From positions 1 to 11,994 of the forward strand of contig JAMOPH010000219.1 in assembly GCA_027064665.1 (NCBI GenBank): a stretch of 11,994 bases of DNA. The letters run 5' to 3'. The notes under the pieces are model-generated. The model saw only the letters and a list, made by a program, of their open reading frames with translations. It made no database searches and was not told the origin of the DNA. Positions 6,601 to 11,994 of the stretch are shown here, piece by piece. The DNA comes from a bacterium (GTDB taxonomy: Bacteria; UBP14; UBA6098; B30-G16). Position numbers and translations under genes: made by a program. The stretch's first letter is position 1. Every line of letters starts with the position of its first letter.

Positions 6601-8916
6601 ATGCAGATACAGAGCATCAGAATAGAAATAAGGGGGGTAGTTCAGGGGGTCGGATTTCGTCCGTTTGTCAAGCGGATTGCAGACAGAACGGGGGTTTCCG
6701 GGTTCGTGAGGAACGAGGGTTTCGGCGTGGTGATAGTTGCGCAGGGCGAAAAATCGGCGCTGGATGAATTTCTCCGCCTGCTTGAGAGCGAAAAGCCGCC
6801 CGCCGCAAGATACGACCGGATGGATATAGCCCAAGTTCCGTCTGATAGTTCCCTTGCGGGATTTAAAATAGTCTCCTCGCGGGAGAGCGCGGAAATCGGC
6901 GCGATGCCCCCGGACCTCGCCGTGTGTGAGGACTGTCTCCGCGAGATGTTTGACCCCACAAACCGACGGTATCTGTATCCGTTCATCAACTGCACTAACT
7001 GCGGACCGCGGTTCACGATAATCCGGGAACTTCCCTACGACCGCCCCGCGACCACGATGGCGGAATTTGAAATGTGTCCCGACTGCCGCGCGGAATACGA
7101 AAACCCCGCCGACAGGCGCTATCACGCCCAGCCGGTCGCCTGCCCTGTGTGCGGACCGGAGTATTTTGTGCATCCGGAGGTGGAAACCGCCCCGCCGGAG
7201 GATATCCCGCGGTGGGCGGCGCCGATATGGACTGCGGCAAAATTCCTCGCCGAGGGCAAAATCGTCGCGCTGGAGGGAATTGGCGGATTTCATCTTATGT
7301 GCGATGCGGCAAACCCGGAAGCGGTGGAAAAACTTCGCCGGTGGAAACGCCGTCCCACAAAGCCGTTTGCGGTGATGGTCGCGGATATCTCCGCCGCGCG
7401 GCGAATAGCGAAAATCTACCCCGATGCCGAAAAAATTTTGCTTTCGCCCGCCGCACCGATAGTTCTGCTTCCCGCAAAGGACACGCCGATAAAGCGCCTC
7501 GTCGCCCCGACTGTGGACACGGTGGGGGTTTTTATGCCCTATGCGCCGGCGCATCATCTGCTGTTTCACTTTGGGGCGCCAAAAATTCTGGTCGCCACCA
7601 GCGGAAACCGCCGGGATGAACCAATCGCCAGGGACCCCGAAGATGCCATTGCCCGACTGGATATCGCCGATATCGTGGTCTGGCATAACCGCAAAATCCA
7701 CAACCGCGCCGACGACTCGGTGGGATTTGTCCTTGATGGGAAATTCCACACAATCCGCAGTGCCCGGGGGCTTGTCCCATCGGGGATAGAGATAAAATTC
7801 TCCGGCGGCAGAAAGGTTCTGGGTGCCGGCGCCGATATGAAGGGCGGAATCGCGATATCCAATGGGGAAATCATCTATCCCTCGCAGTATCTGGGCGACC
7901 TTGCGGACCCTCTGGCGCAGGATTTCTGGCGCGAGACCGTGGAAAAATTTTTGCACTGGCAGAAAATCACGCCGGAACTGGTGGTCTGCGACCTTCACCC
8001 GGATTATTTCTCCACCAGATTGGGCGAGCAGTTGGCGGAAAAGTTGGGCGTTCCGTGCGCCAGAATTCAGCATCACCGGGCGCACTGCTGGTCTGCGGCG
8101 GCAGAACACGGACAGACCGAACCCGCACTGTGTGTCGCCTTTGACGGCACCGGACTGGGAGACGACGGCAAAATCTGGGGCGGGGAGATTTTTTTCCTGA
8201 ATCCGCAGACCGGCGAGTGCCGGCGGATGGCGCACCTTGAGGAGATTGTTCTCCCCGGCGGGGACTCCGCTGCGGTCAAGATTGCGCGGATGGGATATGC
8301 GTATTTGTTGAGGGCGTTCGGCTCGCCGGATAAAATCCCCGACCTGCCGATAACAAGGCACCTTGACAAACTGGAAATTTCGGCGATTGCGAAAATTTTT
8401 GAGGAGAACCGTCCGCCGATAACCACCAGCGTCGGCAGGCTGTTTGACGCTGTGGCGGCGATATGTGGCGTGTCTTTTGAGAACGAATATGAGGGCGCCG
8501 CCCCGATGACACTTGAGGCGCTGGCGGCAAAAGTCGGATTTAACAATATCCTTGCGCAGGAACCCTATCCTGCGGATTTCCGCGAGGAGGGCGGGCAAAT
8601 TGTGTTCGGCGTGGGCGGGACAATTGCCGCCATCGTGGATGACCTGAAAAAAGGCACGCCGGTGGGGATAATTTCCGCGAAATTCCATCGCACTCTGGCT
8701 CATCTGACCGCGCGAATTCTGCGCCAGTTAGGGGCGGAATTCGGCACAAAGGATATCCTGTTCTCCGGCGGGGTGCTTCAGAATAAACTTTTGATACAAC
8801 TTTTCCGTGCGGAACTGGGATGTGAGTTCAACCTCAAATTCCCCGCAAAAGTTCCCGCCAACGATCAGGGAATTGCGGTCGGGCAGGCGCTGTGGGGAAG
8901 TTTGTTCGGCAAATAA
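6601..8916 (+). CDS. hypF: Carbamoyltransferase HypF, [NiFe] hydrogenase maturation
   Basis: HypF takes carbamoyl phosphate and ATP, makes carbamoyl-adenylate and passes the carbamoyl group to HypE, from which the CN ligands of the hydrogenase iron centre are built. The 771-residue product has every module in order. There is an acylphosphatase domain (1-92, GVVQGVGFRPF with R20 and N38) and two Cys4 zinc fingers (C109/C112/C131/C134; C159/C162/C181/C184). A YrdC-like domain spans about 205-395 (TKPFAVMV, VATSGNRRDEPIARD, RADDSVGF, SARGLVP). The Kae1-like C-terminal part spans about 400-771 (DLHPDYFSTR, QHHRAH at 490-495, AFDGTGLGDDGKIWGGE, FSGGVLQN, PANDQGIAVGQA). The usual length is about 750-770, so it is complete. 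The ATG at 6601 is chosen because it starts just before the acylphosphatase strand; TTG 6562 would add 13 unrelated residues. No other hyp gene is in the window. Confidence 0.97.
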   Translation: MQIQSIRIEIRGVVQGVGFRPFVKRIADRTGVSGFVRNEGFGVVIVAQGEKSALDEFLRLLESEKPPAARYDRMDIAQVPSDSSLAGFKIVSSRESAEIGAMPPDLAVCEDCLREMFDPTNRRYLYPFINCTNCGPRFTIIRELPYDRPATTMAEFEMCPDCRAEYENPADRRYHAQPVACPVCGPEYFVHPEVETAPPEDIPRWAAPIWTAAKFLAEGKIVALEGIGGFHLMCDAANPEAVEKLRRWKRRPTKPFAVMVADISAARRIAKIYPDAEKILLSPAAPIVLLPAKDTPIKRLVAPTVDTVGVFMPYAPAHHLLFHFGAPKILVATSGNRRDEPIARDPEDAIARLDIADIVVWHNRKIHNRADDSVGFVLDGKFHTIRSARGLVPSGIEIKFSGGRKVLGAGADMKGGIAISNGEIIYPSQYLGDLADPLAQDFWRETVEKFLHWQKITPELVVCDLHPDYFSTRLGEQLAEKLGVPCARIQHHRAHCWSAAAEHGQTEPALCVAFDGTGLGDDGKIWGGEIFFLNPQTGECRRMAHLEEIVLPGGDSAAVKIARMGYAYLLRAFGSPDKIPDLPITRHLDKLEISAIAKIFEENRPPITTSVGRLFDAVAAICGVSFENEYEGAAPMTLEALAAKVGFNNILAQEPYPADFREEGGQIVFGVGGTIAAIVDDLKKGTPVGIISAKFHRTLAHLTARILRQLGAEFGTKDILFSGGVLQNKLLIQLFRAELGCEFNLKFPAKVPANDQGIAVGQALWGSLFGK

Positions 8917-8931
8917 GATTTTAATTTTTTG

Positions 8932-8960
8932 TTGTAATTTCTTCAAATGTTTTGTATTAT
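8932..8960 (+). promoter_or_regulatory. Sigma-70-like promoter of the exported-protein gene
   Basis: A -35 box TTGTAA (8932-8937) and a -10 box TATTAT (8955-8960, 5 of 6 to consensus) are spaced 17 nt apart. Transcription would begin near 8967, about 21 nt before the ATG at 8988. That rules out the in-frame TTG at 8952 and argues against the ATG at 8970. The region follows the hypF stop with no stem-loop terminator between them. Confidence 0.5.
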
Positions 8961-8987
8961 GGAAACACAATGCAATTGAGGGAGGGA

Positions 8988-9734
8988 ATGGGGTATATTG
9001 TCCGAAATCTGGTGCTTGTGATGGTGGCGATGGGCTGGTTCGGCGTTGGTTTTGCTCAATCGTGGACAAGTTCGGGGGCGGGAGATACGGTGTTTATCAA
9101 AATAAGTGTGCGGATGATAGGGGCTTCGTGGTCAATTGACACGCTTGACGACGGCTGGGACGACGATTCGGCGGTGGATACACTTTGGCAGTTTGGCTCC
9201 GGCGCAGACTATGATTCGTTTTTTGCCGACATAGGGTCATTGGCTCCCTGCTCTCTGGCTATCCCCGCCTACTGGCTTGAAAATTTGGGAGGAATCTCTC
9301 TGGATATTATGGTGCGTGCCGAGGTCGGACCGACCTGGCGGATTCATCCCCTGTATTACACCTGTGATAGTCTGGCAGGTTCAATAAATTACTGTGGGGT
9401 GGGCGCAATCGCTATGATTGCCAACGGAGTGATTGACGACTTTCGCCCCACAGATATGAATAAGGATTGTATCCCTATGGTGACCGGCTCGTGGGCTGAG
9501 GTGGATTCGCTCCATTTTCATCCAACCTCATCCTTTCAATATTATCCCTTTGTGACAACCACGGGAACCCATCTTGTGGCTGAGGACCCGATTGCCGGAA
9601 TTGGCGGTGAAGGAACCTACCGCAGGGACAACGACCAGATGGAACTTTATTTTTACATAACTCCGCCCGCTGTCTCGTCAGCGACCGTGCCGCAGTATAT
9701 AACTTTTTGGGTTAAAGCAAAGGTGACAGATTGA
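8988..9734 (+). CDS. Exported protein of unknown function, all-beta, 248 residues
   Basis: I do not recognise this protein. From the ATG at 8988 (GAGGG in the purine run just upstream, promoter ending at 8960) it begins with a signal peptide: MGYIVRNLVLVMVAMGWFGVGFA, with cleavage likely around residues 23-24. The mature part is acidic and rich in Asp, Gly, Thr, Tyr and Trp, with alternating hydrophobic patterns (TVFIKISVRM, SLDIMVRAEV, MELYFYI) that suggest beta-strands. An Asp-rich loop DDGWDDDSAVD (54-64) could bind a metal. Four Cys (88, 126, 136, 161) could form two disulfides in the periplasm. It ends on a hydrophobic strand ITFWVKAKVTD, with no anchor or sorting domain. The next gene, 82 nt on, is also exported, so the pair may act together, for example as subunit and partner. 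It could be an adhesin, a pilin-like subunit or a carbohydrate-binding protein. Confidence 0.75.
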   Translation: MGYIVRNLVLVMVAMGWFGVGFAQSWTSSGAGDTVFIKISVRMIGASWSIDTLDDGWDDDSAVDTLWQFGSGADYDSFFADIGSLAPCSLAIPAYWLENLGGISLDIMVRAEVGPTWRIHPLYYTCDSLAGSINYCGVGAIAMIANGVIDDFRPTDMNKDCIPMVTGSWAEVDSLHFHPTSSFQYYPFVTTTGTHLVAEDPIAGIGGEGTYRRDNDQMELYFYITPPAVSSATVPQYITFWVKAKVTD

Positions 9735-9761
9735 ATTTTAACCAAAGTTAATTGTAATTGT

Positions 9762-9789
9762 TTGACACCGAAGATTAAACCGCTAATTT
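9762..9789 (+). promoter_or_regulatory. Possible promoter of the second exported-protein gene
   Basis: A perfect -35 box TTGACA (9762-9767) is followed after 16 nt by TAATTT (9784-9789), a poor -10 match. The start codon is at 9817 with AAGGGGGG about 8 nt upstream. The gap shows no terminator for the preceding gene, so co-transcription is equally possible. Confidence 0.3.
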
Positions 9790-9816
9790 GAACAAAAACT
9801 TAAGGGGGGATAAAAG

Positions 9817-10743
9817 ATGACCAGTATCAAAAGGATACTGTTTGGGTTTGTTATTTTGGCTGTATCTGTGGTTTTCGGGGCGTCGGTGGGAGTGGTTCCG
9901 GCTATTGTGAGTTTTGACTTTCTCCCTCCCGGATACACATTCAATATGGAGAAAAAAGCCGGCACTCCCATACTTATCCCCAACGATAACGATGTGCCGC
10001 TGGTCTTTCAGGTTTCCTTTGAAGCGAACAAGCCGCCAAAATCGTTATTGCCTGGGTACGAGAATTTCCCGGATGTCTCCTGGTGCAAGGCGGTTCCGGA
10101 GACGGTGATTGTTCAGCCGCACGACACCGGCAGGGTGAACCTCATAATTGAAATTCCAAACGACCCTCAACTCTACAATCAATACTGGGAACTTGGGGTT
10201 GTGGTCTCCACCAAAAGGGCGCTGGAGATGAAAGCCGGCGGGGTTCAATTTGGAATTTTCCCGAGCGTAAGAGGAAGTTACCTTATCAGCACACTTCCCA
10301 AAGAGGGCGTCAATCCAAAATCCAAGCCCACCGCTGTGGTGCCCTCGGCGGCGTTTATCTCAACCGAGGAGGCAATCGCCGGCAAAAAACTGACCTTCAA
10401 AATCTTCAACAACGACACCGTGCCCCACAACTATGTTATTGAGCCCTATGAATTCCCGCACTTTCCCAAATATGATGTCAGGCTTGCAATACAGAATCTC
10501 GGGGACAACAAGCCCGGCGACCTCAGTTGGATAAGCGTCTCCAAGGGATTTCTGTTCTTCAAGAAAAACACAGTTCACCTCAATCCGGGCGAGTCCGCCG
10601 AGTGGACAGTTTCCGTGAAACTTCCCGACAAGCCCGAGGTTCGTCAGGCGCCCGGATGGGACTTTGTGGTGAAAGTCCTTCCCGAGGGCAAAAAGGAACA
10701 CTCCGGAATTTTCAGAATCTGTGTCCAGAGCAAAACCAAGTAA
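9817..10743 (+). CDS. Exported two-domain beta-sandwich protein (DUF916/WxLIP- or pilus-chaperone-like, tentative)
   Basis: The 308-residue product has a signal peptide (MTSIKRILFGFVILAVSVVFGA, cleavage about 22). Residues about 25-160 start SVGVVPAIVSFDFLPPG and continue with PILIPNDNDVPLVFQVSF, TVIVQPHDTGRVNLIIEIP and YWELGVVVST. This strand order, with an N-D-N turn and a 'P..v.v.pg....v.l.i.iP' segment, is what PapD-like and WxL-interacting (DUF916) domains look like. Residues about 185-300 are a second beta-sandwich (KLTFKIFNNDTVPHNYVIEP, HLNPGESAEWTVSVKLP, WDFVVKVLP). The two-domain plan resembles WxLIP proteins, but the usual C-terminal membrane helix is absent. The assignment rests on pattern only. 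It follows another exported protein by 82 nt and precedes a methyltransferase by 6 nt. The start has a strong AAGGGGGG ribosome-binding site. Confidence 0.75.
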   Translation: MTSIKRILFGFVILAVSVVFGASVGVVPAIVSFDFLPPGYTFNMEKKAGTPILIPNDNDVPLVFQVSFEANKPPKSLLPGYENFPDVSWCKAVPETVIVQPHDTGRVNLIIEIPNDPQLYNQYWELGVVVSTKRALEMKAGGVQFGIFPSVRGSYLISTLPKEGVNPKSKPTAVVPSAAFISTEEAIAGKKLTFKIFNNDTVPHNYVIEPYEFPHFPKYDVRLAIQNLGDNKPGDLSWISVSKGFLFFKKNTVHLNPGESAEWTVSVKLPDKPEVRQAPGWDFVVKVLPEGKKEHSGIFRICVQSKTK

Positions 10744-10749
10744 GTCCCT

Positions 10750-11586
10750 ATGGGCACCAAAATGCCGGAACGCAGAGAACTGACCAAAAAGGAACTTTCA
10801 TACTACGCCTCGCTGAAGGAAAAGCGGTATCGGCGGAAGTATAAGAAATTCATCCTTGAGGGAGTGCGGTTTGTCCGGGATGCGCTTTTGTATTCCGACA
10901 ACTCGCCCTACAGGCTGGACGAGATTTTTGTGGATTTTGTCCTCGCCGAGAAAAAGGGATTTGATGAAATTGTCCGACTGGCGAAGGAAAAGTCTGTTCC
11001 GGTAAGTCTTATTTCCCGCTGGCAGATGGAGAAAATCTCTGCGCAGGACACGCCGCAGGGGGTGTTTGCGGTTTTGAGTATGCCCGAACGCACTGACGAT
11101 GCCCGCTGGGGCGAGGTCCTCACCAAAAAGGGGACAGTCCTTTTCCTTGACGGTGTGCAGGACCCCGGAAACTGCGGAACTCTTATCAGGTCTGCGGCGG
11201 CGTTTGGGGCGCTGGCTGTGATAATAGGACAGGACACCGCAAAACTATACAACCCCAAGGTGATACAAGCCACCGCAGGGGCGTTCTTCCATATCCCCGT
11301 GCTGGACCTCGGACACAGACCCGGCAGGGAAATTGTCGGCAAATTCGTTGAGATGGGCTTTGAACTTTTAATCACCGGCGCCGGCGGAAAACCAATCTAT
11401 GAGATTACCCCCTCTGAAAAGATGGTCCTTGTGGTGGGCAATGAGGGTTCCGGCGTGCGGGATGAGATTTTCGCCCTGCCGCATACCCTTGTCACCGTGC
11501 CGATAACAAGGATTGACTCCCTCAACGCCGCAGTGGCTGGGTCTGTGGCGCTGTATGAGATTTCAAAAAAACTTTATGCCTCATAG
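10750..11586 (+). CDS. SpoU/TrmH-family RNA 2'-O-methyltransferase
   Basis: This cytoplasmic SPOUT enzyme should transfer a methyl group from S-adenosylmethionine to a ribose 2'-OH in rRNA or tRNA. The 278 residues divide into an N-terminal substrate-binding part (about 10-110, with FILEGVRFVRDAL and DTPQGVFAVL) and the knotted SPOUT domain (about 125-278). All three motifs are present: DGVQDPGNCGTLIRSA (134-149, with N141 and R147), VVGNEGSGV (228-236) and VPITRIDSLNAAVAGSVALYE (250-270). The N-terminal part resembles RlmB-type and other 23S rRNA methyltransferases, but the target nucleotide cannot be read from sequence. The ATG at 10750 lacks a good ribosome-binding site and lies 6 nt after the previous stop; ATG 10762 is an alternative start, and translation may be coupled to the upstream gene. 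Confidence 0.92.
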   Translation: MGTKMPERRELTKKELSYYASLKEKRYRRKYKKFILEGVRFVRDALLYSDNSPYRLDEIFVDFVLAEKKGFDEIVRLAKEKSVPVSLISRWQMEKISAQDTPQGVFAVLSMPERTDDARWGEVLTKKGTVLFLDGVQDPGNCGTLIRSAAAFGALAVIIGQDTAKLYNPKVIQATAGAFFHIPVLDLGHRPGREIVGKFVEMGFELLITGAGGKPIYEITPSEKMVLVVGNEGSGVRDEIFALPHTLVTVPITRIDSLNAAVAGSVALYEISKKLYAS

Positions 11587-11994
11587 GTCCCCGAGCGGAC
11601 CACCCTTATTTTCTTTATTCTGCGGTTGTCGGCGGCAATTATCTCAAACCGAAGTTGTTTCCACGCAAGTTTTTCACCCCGGCGGGGAATTCTGTGGATT
11701 ATCTCCTCAACAAATCCGGCGATTGTCTGATACTGCCCCCGTGGGATTTCAATTCCCGTCATAAGTTCAAGGCGCTCAATGGGGGTATCTCCGGGAAGGA
11801 CGACGCTTGACCCCGGAACCTCCAGCGTGCGCATAGTGGGTATATCACGGGTGCGAAGCATCCGTTCAATCAGCGGTATTCCGCCGATGACGCCAGTTAT
11901 CTCGCCGTGTTCGTCGACCACCAGCGCAGGGATATTCCCTTTGCGCATAAACTCCCGCAGAAATTCTGCGGCATCTTTGGTCTCCGGGACGAAC
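11574..11994 (-). CDS. HlyC/CorC-family CBS-domain protein, C-terminal part (starts beyond right edge)
   Basis: The frame is open from the window edge to TAA at 11574-11576, giving the last 139 residues. The visible part begins FVPETKDAAEFLREFMRKG and continues IPALVVDEHGEITGVI, the second CBS domain of HlyC/CorC transporters. The C-terminal CorC_HlyC domain follows: an 'IAGFVEEIIHRIPRRGE' segment and a final strand pair LRFEIIAADNRRIKKIRVV. In this family an N-terminal DUF21 membrane domain lies before the CBS pair, and members act in divalent-cation (Mg2+/Co2+) export or resistance. Where relatives read 'GLVTLEDILEE' this protein has GVIGGIPLIERM, a modest divergence. The last 13 nt overlap the 3' end of the convergent methyltransferase gene. 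The ATG at 11948 is internal to the domain and not a true start. Confidence 0.88.
   Translation of the reverse strand, partial: FVPETKDAAEFLREFMRKGNIPALVVDEHGEITGVIGGIPLIERMLRTRDIPTMRTLEVPGSSVVLPGDTPIERLELMTGIEIPRGQYQTIAGFVEEIIHRIPRRGEKLAWKQLRFEIIAADNRRIKKIRVVRSGTYEA

Noticed and set aside
6565..8703. 712-codon open frame on the minus strand
   Set aside because: It is in exact codon register with hypF, whose every domain and motif is intact on the plus strand. The antisense frame is open only because hypF avoids TTA, CTA and TCA, and its protein is basic and low in family-like patterns.
8917..8940. T-rich run after hypF as a terminator
   Set aside because: There is no stem-loop before the T-run, so it is not an intrinsic terminator by sequence.
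8952..8987. Upstream starts (TTG 8952, ATG 8970) of the first exported protein
   Set aside because: They fall in or immediately after the predicted -10 box, lack a ribosome-binding site, and would put a charged tail before the signal peptide.

Overview
The window looks like ordinary chromosome from an uncultured, probably anaerobic and fermentative, bacterium of moderate G+C. Three things point that way: a hydrogenase-maturation protein (HypF), a phosphate butyryl/acetyltransferase, and a very large secreted protein built from PKD/Ig-like modules of the kind common in FCB-group and WOR-3/TA06-like candidate phyla. No marker gene is present, so the lineage is a guess. The best promoters visible (2102-2130 minus; 8932-8960 plus) are of the TTGAnn-17-TATAAT type rather than the Bacteroidota type. 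No tRNA, rRNA, CRISPR array, insertion sequence or phage gene was seen.

Layout. (1) 1-2070, minus: the N-terminal 690 residues of a giant secreted protein that runs off the left edge, with its own promoter. (2) 2188-2427, minus: a 79-residue orphan protein followed by a strong intrinsic terminator. (3) 2580-6469, minus: four closely packed genes transcribed in the order phosphate butyryl/acetyltransferase, parvulin-type lipoprotein, YhaM-like OB/HD exoribonuclease, MscS channel. A terminator-like hairpin lies between the first two, the second and third overlap by 4 nt, and the third and fourth are 12 nt apart. (4) 6470-6600: a short AT-rich divergent intergenic region. (5) 6601-8916, plus: complete hypF. 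(6) 8988-10743, plus: two unrecognised exported proteins, the second with a two-domain beta-sandwich look that recalls WxL-interacting (DUF916-like) or pilus-chaperone-like proteins. (7) 10750-11586, plus: a SpoU/TrmH-family RNA methyltransferase starting 6 nt after the exported protein. (8) 11574-11994, minus: the C-terminal end of a HlyC/CorC-type CBS protein, converging on and overlapping the methyltransferase by 13 nt.

Most genes are core metabolism and envelope functions. HypF implies a [NiFe] hydrogenase elsewhere in the genome, and the phosphotransacylase fits acyl-CoA-based energy conservation. The least explained parts are the exported pair at 8988-10743, the leader hairpin of the lipoprotein gene, the orphan 79-residue protein and the modular surface protein. 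I see no convincing evidence of a wholly new defence or mobile system here. A window-wide near-absence of Leu TTA/CTA and Ser TCA codons creates long in-phase antisense open frames, which are easy to mistake for genes.
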